From an uncultured Flavobacteriia bacterium (GTDB lineage: Bacteria > Bacteroidota > Bacteroidia > Flavobacteriales_D > Crocinitomicaceae), in NCBI GenBank assembly GCA_937975705.1, contig CALJTX010000002.1, positions 9,982 to 73,981 on the forward strand: a stretch of 64,000 nucleotides of DNA, given 5' to 3'. The position numbers and the translations under genes are program-made. The notes beneath the pieces were generated by a model that ran no database searches, had not been told where the DNA came from, and worked only from the letters and a program-made list of their open reading frames with translations. Shown one piece after another: positions 1 through 8,646 of this stretch (within the stretch, counting starts at the first letter, position 1; every line of letters starts with the position of its first letter).

Positions 1-941
1 CCTTACACGAGATATTCTTCAGCTATTACGTCACTTTTATCCTCTATTACGGGAATACCTTCTCGTCAATGATCATTTTTTTGTCGGTCATTTGGTTCAC
101 GGGCAAAATGGCACAAAACACCGAGATCATTCCTATTTGGTTTTCAGGTCGGCCAGTTACCCGCTTTTTGCGACCATATTTTATTGGCGCTACTATTCTC
201 ACCATAATGTCTTTGGTACTCAATCATGTCATTATTCCAAGAACCAACAAAATTCGTTTGGCTTTTGAAGAGCGCTATTACCGCGATATATTAACGGTCA
301 ATAATTACCAAGCCGAATATCCTGGTAATGAGCTTGTTTATTTTTCTAACTACGCAGCAGAAGAGCAGCGCGTCAATGACCTCACCATTCAAAAATGGAG
401 CAAAGACAACAAACCGATCTACTTTTTGCGCGCCCGCTTTGCCAAAAATAAGCCGGGTACTAATGAGTGGCAATTGACAGACTACTACGAAAAAAACTAT
501 GAATTCCCGAAGGCCAAACTCATCCATGGCCGCCATAAGGACACCACCTTTGTGTACCGCATCGAGGAAATGGCCCAGCGCGACAACGCTGCACAAGCGC
601 TCACATTTACTGAGCTCAAAAACGCCATTGAACGCGAAAAATTAAAAGGCTCAAAGCTTGTGCCTGACTTTGAAATAGAACTCCATCAGCGCACCGCTTT
701 TCCTTTTGCAACTTACATTCTCACCTTAATTGGTGTATCAGTCGCCTCTCAAAAAAAACGTGGAGGCATTGGTATGAATATCGCTATTGGGTTGGCATTT
801 ATTTTTGTATATATTTTCGCCATGAAGATGCTTACTGTGGCTGCTGTGAAAGTTGGTTTCCCTACGCTGTGGTCAGTTTGGTTACCCAATTTGCTGTTTG
901 CAATTATTGCGCTTGTGTTTTATCAGCGCTCCCAAAAATAA
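1..941 (+). CDS. LptF/LptG-family lipopolysaccharide export permease, 5' truncated
   Basis: The reading frame is open from base 3, so the gene starts before the window; the first ATG inside (69) is internal. The visible protein has an N-terminal pair of membrane segments flanking the GKMAQNTEIIPIW region, a periplasmic soluble middle part, and three hydrophobic segments at the C terminus. This is the architecture of YjgP/YjgQ permeases, which with LptB and LptC pull LPS out of the inner membrane. LptC is encoded elsewhere in this window (50596-51150). LptF cannot be told from LptG here. The 3' end overlaps the convergent rnz gene by 38 nt and no terminator is visible between them. Confidence 0.85.
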   Translation, partial: LHEIFFSYYVTFILYYGNTFSSMIIFLSVIWFTGKMAQNTEIIPIWFSGRPVTRFLRPYFIGATILTIMSLVLNHVIIPRTNKIRLAFEERYYRDILTVNNYQAEYPGNELVYFSNYAAEEQRVNDLTIQKWSKDNKPIYFLRARFAKNKPGTNEWQLTDYYEKNYEFPKAKLIHGRHKDTTFVYRIEEMAQRDNAAQALTFTELKNAIEREKLKGSKLVPDFEIELHQRTAFPFATYILTLIGVSVASQKKRGGIGMNIAIGLAFIFVYIFAMKMLTVAAVKVGFPTLWSVWLPNLLFAIIALVFYQRSQK

Positions 942-1860
942 GTCCCCATTTTCCTAAGGTTAACTGCAGGCCATCTTCTGCGGCACCCACATTCGGATGC
1001 ACTGTGCGTGCTTCTAATAGGTGTTGGAGCGCGTCGTCATAACGCGATGAAAAATGACCGAGCAGCAAGTATTTACAGTTAGCCAATGCGGCTTGTTGGG
1101 CGGCTTGTTGGGCCGTTGAATGAAAGGTTTGTTTGGCACGTTCAACGTGCTGTTGGTTAAAAGTTGCTTCGTGATAGAGCAAATCTACATCTTGAATGGC
1201 ATGTAGATAACTCGGACTGGGCTTGGTATCCGAACAATACGCATAACTATAAACAGGTTGCGCTGCTAGCGTGTAATCTTTGTAATTATACTTTTTACCA
1301 TTTCTTTCTATCGACAACCCAGCCTTAAGTTTGGGCATGTCTTCGATGAATAATCCAGCTGCTGAAATCGCTTCTTTGTTGAGGTTCAGTAATTTGGGTT
1401 TTTCATTGATGCGGTAACCAATGGTCGGAAGCCTGTGTTTGAGGGCAAAAGCGTGAATTTCTATCAGGCGGTCTTCGAAAATCAGTTGAGATTCGCCGGG
1501 TTGAATCGTGTGAAAAGTAATGTCGAATTGCAGTGGGTGCCCACCTGCAGCAAGCATGGCCCTGATGAGTGCTTCTAAGCCAGGAGGCCCATAAATACTG
1601 AGTTTTTTATTGCGACCCAATAAGTGCATGGTGGAAAGCAGGCCCGGCAAACCAAAAAAGTGATCGCCGTGGAGGTGTGAAATCAGGATGAACTGGATCT
1701 TTTGGAGTTTTAGTCCGTATTTGCGCAATTGTTGTTGGGTGCCTTCAGCACAATCGATCAGAATATGTCTTTCATTGCAGTTGACATATTGAGCAGATGC
1801 TTGCCTTTTGCTTGTAGGTAAGGATGCGCCTGAGCCGAGTATGTGTAGCTCAAAACTCAC
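904..1860 (-). CDS. rnz: Ribonuclease Z (tRNA 3' endonuclease)
   Basis: About 318 residues if started at the GTG at 1860. The open frame continues upstream to 1995, but that extension lies inside the STAS gene and is basic, unconserved-looking sequence. The N terminus reads FELHILGSGAS, followed by the metallo-beta-lactamase zinc motif HLHGDH at about residues 62-67 and a later GHFSSRY motif. The family cleaves the 3' trailer of tRNA precursors. The tRNA-Phe in this window has no encoded CCA, as expected for an RNase Z substrate. The GTG start overlaps the TGA stop of the STAS gene (GTGA), so translation is probably coupled. Confidence 0.93.
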   Translation of the reverse strand: MSFELHILGSGASLPTSKRQASAQYVNCNERHILIDCAEGTQQQLRKYGLKLQKIQFILISHLHGDHFFGLPGLLSTMHLLGRNKKLSIYGPPGLEALIRAMLAAGGHPLQFDITFHTIQPGESQLIFEDRLIEIHAFALKHRLPTIGYRINEKPKLLNLNKEAISAAGLFIEDMPKLKAGLSIERNGKKYNYKDYTLAAQPVYSYAYCSDTKPSPSYLHAIQDVDLLYHEATFNQQHVERAKQTFHSTAQQAAQQAALANCKYLLLGHFSSRYDDALQHLLEARTVHPNVGAAEDGLQLTLGKWGLIFGSADKTQAQ

Positions 1861-2198
1861 CTTGCAATTAAATCTAGTGCTGCGTCTGTGGTGTTTCCGA
1901 TGGTGAGTACTTTGTCTAGCTGAGCAATTTCTATGAGCTTGAGCACGTTTGGTTGTAAACCTGAAAGCGCAAATTTTCCGTTGGTGTCTTTGCACAGGCG
2001 GTTGGCGATGAGCACGGCAGACAGCCCAGAGGAGTCGCAGTATTTGGTTTTACTCATGTTTAATACGATGTAGTTGGTACCTACCTTATTGAGCTGTAAA
2101 AAGTGGGCTTTGAGTTCAGGTGCATTACTGGCGTCGAGTTTCTCAACTTCGGTACTGACAACCACAATTTGGCCCTGCGGGTCCACGGAGAAATTCAT
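1857..2198 (-). CDS. STAS-domain protein (anti-sigma factor antagonist type)
   Basis: This 113-residue single-domain protein carries the STAS fold signature, including a CDSSGLSA motif at about residues 53-60, where the serine is the usual phosphorylation site of SpoIIAA/RsbV-like proteins. Such proteins switch partner anti-sigma kinases, but no kinase or sigma factor lies nearby. The gene has its own TAnnTTTG element at 2213-2220 and is translationally coupled to rnz by a 4-nt overlap, so the STAS-rnz pair is probably one transcript. The function of the pairing is unknown to me. Confidence 0.85.
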   Translation of the reverse strand: MNFSVDPQGQIVVVSTEVEKLDASNAPELKAHFLQLNKVGTNYIVLNMSKTKYCDSSGLSAVLIANRLCKDTNGKFALSGLQPNVLKLIEIAQLDKVLTIGNTTDAALDLIAR

Positions 2199-2212
2199 AG
2201 CAATGATTTGCT

Positions 2213-2220
2213 CAAAAATA
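2213..2220 (-). promoter_or_regulatory. -7 element (TAnnTTTG) for STAS-rnz
   Basis: TATTTTTG on the minus strand, 14 nt upstream of the STAS start codon, in the short gap after pyrB. No matching upstream TTG was found at 17-23 nt, so only half the Bacteroidota promoter consensus is present. Confidence 0.45.
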
Positions 2221-2226
2221 ACGAAA

Positions 2227-3156
2227 TTATCTTTCGATTTTTGCCGCGAGTAAATAAATTACGGCCATTCGAACCGCAACGCCGTTTTCTACCTGATCTA
2301 AAATGATACTTTGCGAGCTATCGGCAACGTCCGAGGAAATCTCTACACCGCGATTGATAGGCCCTGGGTGCATGATCACGATTTCTTTGGAAAGACTGTC
2401 CAATAACGTTTTATCTAGGCCAAATTGCTGAGAATATTCGCGCAGCGAAGGAAAGTATTTGATGTCTTGACGCTCGAGTTGGATGCGCAACATATTGGCT
2501 ACATCACACCATTCGAGTGCTTCTCGGAGGTTGTGAGACACCTGTACGCCGAGTTCTGAAATGTATTTTGGAATGAGCGTGCTGGGGCCACAAACCATGA
2601 CTTCTGCACCGAGTTTTTGAAGACAATAAATATTGCTCAAAGCAACTCTCGAGTGAAGAATATCGCCAACGATTACCACTTTTTTTCCTTCGACACTACC
2701 TAGTCTTTCTTGGATAGAGAAGGCGTCTAGTAGTGCTTGGGTGGGGTGTTCGTGTGTGCCGTCGCCAGCGTTCACAACGCGTGCTTTGATTTTTTGAGAT
2801 AAAAACTTTGCCGCGCCTGGGTTGGGATGACGCATCACGACCATGTCTACTTTCATGGCCAAAATGTTGTTGACGGTATCGACAAGTGTTTCTCCTTTTT
2901 TAACCGAAGAGCCTGCTGCACTAAAGTTGACGACATCGGCAGAGAGGCGTTTTTGGGCTAATTCAAAAGAGAGACGGGTACGGGTAGAGTTTTCAAAAAA
3001 GACGTTGGCAATGGTGATATCGCGAAGCGATGGGACTTTCTTGATCGGGCGGTTGATTACTTCTTTGAAACGAGCTGCAGTTTCGAGGATAAGTTCGATG
3101 TCTTGACGCGTGAGGTCTACGATGCCGGTAAGGTGATCAACGCTGAGCTGCTTCAT
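2227..3156 (-). CDS. pyrB: Aspartate carbamoyltransferase catalytic chain
   Basis: This 309-residue enzyme condenses carbamoyl phosphate with aspartate, the first committed step of pyrimidine synthesis. The carbamoyl-phosphate loop STRTR is at residues 57-61, with MRHPNPGAA and the HPTQALLDAF motif following. Length is typical of catalytic chains. Its start overlaps the end of pyrR by 20 nt, so pyrR-pyrB form a coupled unit. No pyrI regulatory chain is seen next to it. Confidence 0.96.
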   Translation of the reverse strand: MKQLSVDHLTGIVDLTRQDIELILETAARFKEVINRPIKKVPSLRDITIANVFFENSTRTRLSFELAQKRLSADVVNFSAAGSSVKKGETLVDTVNNILAMKVDMVVMRHPNPGAAKFLSQKIKARVVNAGDGTHEHPTQALLDAFSIQERLGSVEGKKVVIVGDILHSRVALSNIYCLQKLGAEVMVCGPSTLIPKYISELGVQVSHNLREALEWCDVANMLRIQLERQDIKYFPSLREYSQQFGLDKTLLDSLSKEIVIMHPGPINRGVEISSDVADSSQSIILDQVENGVAVRMAVIYLLAAKIER

Positions 3157-3697
3157 TGCCTTCTTTTGTGAATAATAATACTTGGTCTTGTCCTTCGATT
3201 TCTTTCCATTCTACAGCTACACGCTCAGAAGCGAGTGTATCGACTGTTTTGCCAATATAATCTGCTTGAATGGGTAAGTCGCGGCTAAAGCGACGGTCAA
3301 TGAGTGTGAGCAATTGGACTTGAGATGGGCGTCCAAAAGTGAGTAACGCATCTAAGCCTGCACGGATGGTGCGTCCGGTAAATAAGACATCGTCGATAAG
3401 GATAATGCGCTTGTTTTCTATGGAGAAATCGATGTTGGTTATGCTAGGGAGCAGTGGTGTTTCTCTGCGGCGGAAGTCGTCGCGGTGAAAAGTGATGTCG
3501 AGGTTGCCTGCTTGAATTGGATGGGCCAGAATAGCCTCGAGTTGCGCTTTAATGCGTGTAGTGACATGGATGCCACGTGGCTGAAGGCCAATTAAAACGG
3601 AGTTCTCGAAGGTGTCGTGGGTCTCAATGAGTTCATGAGAAAGGCGTTTGAGCGTCAGTTCGAGCTGGGTGGCATTGAGGATGACTTGCTTTTCCAT
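3137..3697 (-). CDS. pyrR: PyrR: pyrimidine regulatory protein / uracil phosphoribosyltransferase
   Basis: This 186-residue type I phosphoribosyltransferase has the PRPP-binding loop LIDDVLFTGRT at about residues 100-110. In Bacillus-type bacteria PyrR binds pyr mRNA leaders and also has UPRT activity. Here a TAnnTTTG element ends only 5 nt upstream of the ATG, leaving no room for an attenuator leader, so the RNA-binding role may not apply to this transcript. It precedes and overlaps pyrB. Confidence 0.92.
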   Translation of the reverse strand: MEKQVILNATQLELTLKRLSHELIETHDTFENSVLIGLQPRGIHVTTRIKAQLEAILAHPIQAGNLDITFHRDDFRRRETPLLPSITNIDFSIENKRIILIDDVLFTGRTIRAGLDALLTFGRPSQVQLLTLIDRRFSRDLPIQADYIGKTVDTLASERVAVEWKEIEGQDQVLLFTKEGNEAAQR

Positions 3698-3702
3698 TAC
3701 TG

Positions 3703-3710
3703 CAAAGATA
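3703..3710 (-). promoter_or_regulatory. -7 element for pyrR-pyrB, leaderless configuration
   Basis: TATCTTTG on the minus strand ends 5 nt before the pyrR ATG. The nearest upstream TTG is 26 nt away, which is outside the usual 17-23 nt. The position suggests a new transcript starting at or next to the pyrR start codon. Confidence 0.5.
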
Positions 3711-3712
3711 CT

Positions 3713-4933
3713 TTAAAAAATCTTTTTTGCAGAAGGCAAATCCGATAATAAGAAAAAACTACCTGTTATCCAAAGAAGATCATGTGGCTGCATTTGCTTT
3801 TCTATCTCAGAAATAGCTCTTGGTAAGTCTTCAAAAAGTTGCTTCACACCTAAAAGTTGCCAATCTGCTGCACTTTTGGATCTCGGATTTCTGAAAACAC
3901 AAGCAGCAACTTTGGCATGTTTTGGAAAGAGGTCTAAAATTTCTTGTGCATCTTTATCTTTAGCGGCACCATACAAAATGTAAAGTTGCCCCGTGCATTC
4001 TTCTTCAATGAGTGGAATAGTGGCTGCAATGCCAGCCGGGTTGTGCGAGACATCGATTACAATTTTTGGTGTTTCTTTCCAATGTTCGAAGCGTCCAAAA
4101 AATCCGGTGTTGGTCTTGAGGTTTTCAAGTGCTGCTAATTGCGTTTGAAGAGGAAGCTCAACACCAATGACTTTTAAGGCCAATAAGGCAGTGTTGAAAT
4201 TGTGGATTTGATACCCGGAAAGCGACACAGTTCGGGGCAGGTCTTTGGCATCTTCGCAAAAATAAATGGGTGCATTCAGCACACGCGATTGAGCTTCAAA
4301 AATGGCTTGAGTTGGGCTTGATTTTTCACCGATTACAACAGGTGTCTTGGTTTTAATGATGCCTGCTTTTTCGCCTGCAATTGCCTCAAGCGTGTTCCCA
4401 AGAAAATCTTGGTGATCCAAGCCAATGTTTGTAATGATGCTTACTTTAGGGTTGATGACATTCGTTGCATCGAGCCTGCCGCCTAAGCCAGTTTCTATCA
4501 CGATGTAGTCGCAGTTTTCTTGCTGAAAATACAGCAAAGCCATGGCAAAGGTGAGTTCAAAAAAACTCGCGTCAATTGTGGCATTTAAAGCCTGATACTT
4601 AAGGCAGAACGCAATGACATCTTCTTGAGAAATTGGGCGGCCATTGACGCGAATGCGTTCCGAAAAATCGAAAATATGCGGCGAGGTGAACAGCCCTACT
4701 TTTGAGCCGCTTTCTTGCAGTAAACTTGCGCAGTAGGCTGCAGTGCTGCCCTTGCCATTCGTTCCTGCAATGTGAATAGAAGGTAGCTTATTTGGATCAA
4801 GCTGCAAGAGTGCCATGAGCTCATGAACGCGTTCAAGTCCGGGCTTGTAAGCTTCAGCCCCTAAGTTTTGATAGGCAGGAAAGCGCTCAAATAGCCAACT
4901 GACACATTCTTGATAGGCGCTTTTTTGTTCCAT
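3713..4933 (-). CDS. folC: Folylpolyglutamate synthase / dihydrofolate synthase
   Basis: This 406-residue Mur-ligase-family enzyme adds glutamate to dihydropteroate and folates. The P-loop AGTNGKGST lies at about residues 56-64, followed by the family motif ETGLGGRLDATNV and a C-terminal Mur-ligase domain with DVSHNPAG. The ATG at 4933 lies one base after the nhaD stop codon, so it is probably co-transcribed with nhaD. Confidence 0.95.
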   Translation of the reverse strand: MEQKSAYQECVSWLFERFPAYQNLGAEAYKPGLERVHELMALLQLDPNKLPSIHIAGTNGKGSTAAYCASLLQESGSKVGLFTSPHIFDFSERIRVNGRPISQEDVIAFCLKYQALNATIDASFFELTFAMALLYFQQENCDYIVIETGLGGRLDATNVINPKVSIITNIGLDHQDFLGNTLEAIAGEKAGIIKTKTPVVIGEKSSPTQAIFEAQSRVLNAPIYFCEDAKDLPRTVSLSGYQIHNFNTALLALKVIGVELPLQTQLAALENLKTNTGFFGRFEHWKETPKIVIDVSHNPAGIAATIPLIEEECTGQLYILYGAAKDKDAQEILDLFPKHAKVAACVFRNPRSKSAADWQLLGVKQLFEDLPRAISEIEKQMQPHDLLWITGSFFLLSDLPSAKKIF

Positions 4934-4934
4934 A

Positions 4935-6203
4935 TTAGAGCATCAAAAAAGTCAGAACGCCGCCAATATAACCAGCCAACGCAAGTAAAGCGATGCGCTT
5001 GAGATACCAGCCAAAGCCAATGTTTTCCATACCCATGGCAACGACACCGGCTGCTGAACCAATAATCAAGATTGAACCTCCCGTGCCTGCCGTGTAGGCA
5101 ATAAAATGCCAAGTTTCGGCGTCTAAGCCGTCTTTGAACATCCCAATGCTGGCTGCCACAAGCGGAACGTTGTCTATAACAGCTGAGGCCAGCCCTAAAA
5201 ATGAGATATACAATTCTTTGGAAATTCCAGAGGCCAAAACGTTTTCACCGAGTTGTTCGATCAGGCCAAGGCTTTCCATGCCGGCTACGGTCATCAGGAT
5301 TCCTAAGAAAAAGAGAATAGAAGGCATTTCAATTTTGCTCAACGCTTTGAGGGTAGGGCCAACGTGTCCGCTGTTGTTTTGCTCGCTGAGCGAACTCAAG
5401 TTGAGGTTTCTTTTACTGGCGATTTCACCAATAATGGCAAAAACAGCAAGCGAAAACATCATGCCCATGTAGGGTGGGAGGTGGGTTATGGATTTGAAAA
5501 TCGGGACAAAAATGATGAGTCCGAGGCCGCTGAGCAAAATAAGGCTAGAAACTTTATTTTGTTGAATTACGGATGAAGCAGGAAGGTCTTGCTTGAAAAT
5601 CTTGATTTTTTTGGCGATCAGCAAGGGGATGAGTAAGGTCACAACAGCGGGTAAAAAGATATGCGCTACAAGTTTGAACGCACTCACTTTTCCGGCAATC
5701 CAAAGCATGGTCGTGGTGACATCTCCAATTGGAGACCATGCGCCACCCGCATTGGCAGCAATGATCACAAAACCGGCCATCCACCTGCGCAATTCTTTGT
5801 CTTGGACTATTTTGCGCAGAATGGAAACCAGGACAATTGTTGCGGTTAAGTTGTCTATGATAGCAGATAAAAAGAAACCAAGGATAGAAATAACAAGCAG
5901 TAATTGGTAGGCCGTTTTGACTTTGATCAAGGACTGCACACTTTTGAAACCATCAAAATAATCGATCATTTCGACAATGGCCATTGCGCCCATTAGAAAG
6001 ATGAGGATTTCGGTTGTTTTGCCAAAATGATGCAAAAGCAGTTCTGAAAGCGCAGCTATATCCGTCGCATTCAAAGCAATGAGGGCCCAGGAAAGGGTCA
6101 TCATGAGCAATGCGGGAATGAGCTTGTCGATTTTTAATAAATGCTCAAAGCTGATCGCGGCGTAACCAATGATAAAGATAAGTACCAACGACAGCTCCAT
6201 CAT
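4935..6203 (-). CDS. nhaD: NhaD-type Na+/H+ antiporter
   Basis: This 422-residue integral membrane protein has about 11-12 hydrophobic segments and belongs to the ion-transporter superfamily. Motifs such as SAIIDNLTATIVLV (about residues 112-125) and, in the second half, SAVIDNVPLVAAS are the paired inverted-repeat signatures typical of NhaD. It exports sodium in exchange for protons, fitting a saline habitat. The start lies 3 nt after the stop of the dehydrogenase gene. A second ATG three bases downstream is equally possible. Confidence 0.92.
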   Translation of the reverse strand: MMELSLVLIFIIGYAAISFEHLLKIDKLIPALLMMTLSWALIALNATDIAALSELLLHHFGKTTEILIFLMGAMAIVEMIDYFDGFKSVQSLIKVKTAYQLLLVISILGFFLSAIIDNLTATIVLVSILRKIVQDKELRRWMAGFVIIAANAGGAWSPIGDVTTTMLWIAGKVSAFKLVAHIFLPAVVTLLIPLLIAKKIKIFKQDLPASSVIQQNKVSSLILLSGLGLIIFVPIFKSITHLPPYMGMMFSLAVFAIIGEIASKRNLNLSSLSEQNNSGHVGPTLKALSKIEMPSILFFLGILMTVAGMESLGLIEQLGENVLASGISKELYISFLGLASAVIDNVPLVAASIGMFKDGLDAETWHFIAYTAGTGGSILIIGSAAGVVAMGMENIGFGWYLKRIALLALAGYIGGVLTFLML

Positions 6204-6206
6204 GTA

Positions 6207-7436
6207 TTAAACGAGTTGTTTGAGTGCTATTTCAAAAGCCGTTTTGGCGATCCCTCTTGTACTTGAATTGACTTGATGCGTGTTTTGCAATGCTTTGTAG
6301 ATTGTTTGACTTGCGTCCTCAAAAATGAGTGCGTCGTCTAGCGTAGGGAGGTCCGAACTCATGAGGTAAGCAAAAACGCGTGCCATACCGCAATTGGCAA
6401 TGAAGTCAGGAATAAGGGCCAAAGATGCATCGGCTCTTTCGGCAATAGGACCAAAGAAAATTTCTTGATCGGCGAAAGGTACATTTGCACCAGATGAGAT
6501 GACCTCTACACCTGCACCAAGTAATTGTTCTAATTGCGCTTCGGTGATCATGCGGCTACCTGCACACGGAATAAAGATGTCTGCTGGCGTTGACCAAAAA
6601 ACGTTATTTACTTCTTCGTAGCTCAGTAGGTTTGGTGCACTGAGTTCGTTGCCGTTTTTTTGAATAAAGAGTTCTTTAATTCGTTCAAAACTAAAACCTT
6701 CTGTCTCGATGAGCCCGCCAACGCGATCGATGATACCTACAATTTTGGCACCTTTTTGAGCCAGGTAATAGGCAGCAGCAGAACCTACGTTACCCCAACC
6801 TTGCACCAATACGCGTTTGCCAGCTAATTGCCCGCCCCAAATATTGTAATAATGGTCAATTGATGCCGCTACACCATAGCCAGTAATCATGTCCGCAACA
6901 ACATAATTTTTACTGAGTTCAGGGCTGTATTTTGCGTCTTGAATGACTTTTGCAACACCGCGCTGAAGTTGACCTATGCGATTGATTTTTTGGTCGTCGT
7001 TGGGTTTGAAATGTCCGTTGAATACGCCTTCTTGTGGATGCCATACTCCGAACTCTTCGGTCATGGGGATCACTTCATGTATTTCGTCTACATTGAGGTC
7101 TCCGCCGGTGCCGTAATAAGATTTGAGCAGCGGTGATACTGCGGCAAACCAACGTTTGAGCACTTCTTTTTTGCGCGGATCTTTGGGGTCAAAATTGATA
7201 CCAGATTTAGCGCCTCCGATTGCAGGCCCAGCTACTGTAAATTTAACTTCCATGGTTTTGGCCAAAGATTCGACTTCTCGCTTGTCTAGGCCAACGCGCA
7301 TTCTTGTGCCTCCACCTGCAGCACCACCGCGCAAGGAGTTGATCACTACCCAGCCTTCGGCTTCAGTGAATGCATCTTTCCATTCAAAAACGATTTCGGG
7401 TCTTTTATTTTCAAATTTGGAGAGGAGGTCTTTCAT
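6207..7436 (-). CDS. Glu/Leu/Phe/Val dehydrogenase family protein
   Basis: This 409-residue NAD(P)-dependent amino acid dehydrogenase has the substrate-binding region GPAIGGAKSGI with the catalytic-type lysine near residue 77, and a Rossmann motif VQGWGNVGSA at about 211-220. Family members deaminate glutamate or branched-chain/aromatic amino acids; the exact substrate cannot be read from sequence. A TAnnTTTG element lies 26 nt upstream. It heads a tight group with nhaD and folC. Confidence 0.92.
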   Translation of the reverse strand: MKDLLSKFENKRPEIVFEWKDAFTEAEGWVVINSLRGGAAGGGTRMRVGLDKREVESLAKTMEVKFTVAGPAIGGAKSGINFDPKDPRKKEVLKRWFAAVSPLLKSYYGTGGDLNVDEIHEVIPMTEEFGVWHPQEGVFNGHFKPNDDQKINRIGQLQRGVAKVIQDAKYSPELSKNYVVADMITGYGVAASIDHYYNIWGGQLAGKRVLVQGWGNVGSAAAYYLAQKGAKIVGIIDRVGGLIETEGFSFERIKELFIQKNGNELSAPNLLSYEEVNNVFWSTPADIFIPCAGSRMITEAQLEQLLGAGVEVISSGANVPFADQEIFFGPIAERADASLALIPDFIANCGMARVFAYLMSSDLPTLDDALIFEDASQTIYKALQNTHQVNSSTRGIAKTAFEIALKQLV

Positions 7437-7462
7437 GTGGAATTGTTGTTGTGTTAGCGTTG

Positions 7463-7470
7463 CAAAAATA
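7463..7470 (-). promoter_or_regulatory. -7 element upstream of amino acid dehydrogenase
   Basis: TATTTTTG on the minus strand, 26 nt before the ATG at 7436, in the 62-nt gap after anmK. No TTG is seen at the expected -33 distance. Confidence 0.4.
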
Positions 7471-7498
7471 CCAATTTTAAGCGGGCACAGCGCTTTTT

Positions 7499-8572
7499 TT
7501 ACCAGATGCGTCCTTGAAAGTCGTGCAGAACGCCAGTCCTGAGCGCCTCTTTAGCACCGGTTACTTCTTTGAGCGTGGTGGTTTCTTTTCTGAGATAGCG
7601 TGCCCCCAAAAAAGCAAAAATGACAGCCTCTTTGTAGTCAATGAGCGCGGGTTCGGGAATAAGCAGTTTGCCCTGAAAAGATTTTTGGAGTGTTTCGATG
7701 AGAAAATCATTGTGGGCACCGCCACCGGTGATGTAAACTTTTTGCAACTGGAGCAGCTCAAAATACTTGATGCAGAGTTTGTTTAGGATGTCAATGTGCG
7801 TGCGCATTTTGTCTGGCAAAGTTAGTGTTTCAAAAAGGGGTAGATACTGTTGCTCAAGCCATTCAGTCCCCAGCGATTTTGGCCCTTCTTGCTGAAAAAA
7901 GGCAAGTCCAGTGGCTTTTTGAACTACTGCAGCATCAACAGTGCCCGAACGCGCTAATGCACCGTTTTCATCGAATGATTTGCCAATCGTTTGCATCCAT
8001 TTATTCATGGGTAAATTTGCCGGGGCAATATCGAAAGCGAGCGTTTGTGCATTTTTCTCGGTAGAAATATTTGCAAAGCCACCCAAGTTCAGAAAACCGT
8101 CGGCATATTTTGAAAAAAGCAGTTTGTCGCCGATAGGCACGAGTGGCGCGCCTTGCCCTCCTGCACTGACATCTAGGGTTCTAAATTGAGAGATTACCGG
8201 TATTTTAGTGAGGTAATTGAGTGTGGCGCCACAGCCAATTTGCGTGGTGTAGCCTTTTTGCGGCTGATGGAATATTGTTTGTCCGTGTGAGGCGATTGCG
8301 GTGATTTGTTCCCGTTGCATGCCAAAATCGAGTATAAAATCATTGACACATTTGGCATAGAAGTGTGCAATTTGTTGATCGAGTTCAAAAACTTGCTGTG
8401 CACTCAGTGAAAAAATAGCAAAAAGCTGCTCAAAAATTGCTTGCGGTAATGGGTAGGTTTTATTGTTAAGTAATTTAAAATCAGTGCTTTCATTAGTTGA
8501 AAAGTCAAAAGCGACATGTGCGATATCCAGCCCGTCTAGCGAGGTGCCAGACATCAGGCCTAATAACTGCAT
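7499..8572 (-). CDS. anmK: Anhydro-N-acetylmuramic acid kinase
   Basis: About 357 residues from the ATG at 8572; an in-frame TTG at 8596 would add eight residues. The start LLGLMSGTSLDGLD is the family's nucleotide-binding signature, and ASHGQTIFHQP and a later GGAHN motif agree with AnmK. The enzyme opens and phosphorylates 1,6-anhydro-MurNAc released during peptidoglycan recycling. It is transcribed divergently from the acyl-CoA dehydrogenase, with two -7 elements lying side by side in the gap. Confidence 0.94.
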   Translation of the reverse strand: MQLLGLMSGTSLDGLDIAHVAFDFSTNESTDFKLLNNKTYPLPQAIFEQLFAIFSLSAQQVFELDQQIAHFYAKCVNDFILDFGMQREQITAIASHGQTIFHQPQKGYTTQIGCGATLNYLTKIPVISQFRTLDVSAGGQGAPLVPIGDKLLFSKYADGFLNLGGFANISTEKNAQTLAFDIAPANLPMNKWMQTIGKSFDENGALARSGTVDAAVVQKATGLAFFQQEGPKSLGTEWLEQQYLPLFETLTLPDKMRTHIDILNKLCIKYFELLQLQKVYITGGGAHNDFLIETLQKSFQGKLLIPEPALIDYKEAVIFAFLGARYLRKETTTLKEVTGAKEALRTGVLHDFQGRIW

Positions 8573-8613
8573 ATTATTGTAGGAATTTGCTTTCAAGAGT
8601 TTCGGATTTCGTT

Positions 8614-8621
8614 TATTTTTG
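8614..8621 (+). promoter_or_regulatory. -7 element for acyl-CoA dehydrogenase operon
   Basis: TATTTTTG, 25 nt before the ATG at 8647. A TTG at 8587-8589 gives a 24-nt spacer, one longer than the usual range. Confidence 0.5.
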
Positions 8622-8622
8622 T

Positions 8623-8630
8623 CAAAATTA
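8623..8630 (-). promoter_or_regulatory. -7 element for anmK
   Basis: TAATTTTG on the minus strand, about 50 nt upstream of the anmK ATG. It is one base away from the oppositely directed -7 element at 8614-8621, so the two polymerase sites would overlap. Confidence 0.4.
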
Positions 8631-8646
8631 AAATAAATCAGTCAAC

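Noticed and set aside
291..596. Open frame on the minus strand inside the LptF/G permease
   Set aside because: It lies antisense to a clearly conserved membrane protein, has no family features and has an awkward amino acid composition.
904..1995. Extended rnz start at 1995
   Set aside because: The extra 45 codons lie within the STAS gene and do not resemble RNase Z N termini; the GTG at 1860 fits length and coupling.
3698..3712. PyrR-binding attenuator in front of pyrR
   Set aside because: Only about 15 nt separate folC and pyrR, with a -7 element within, so there is no space for an anti-antiterminator leader.
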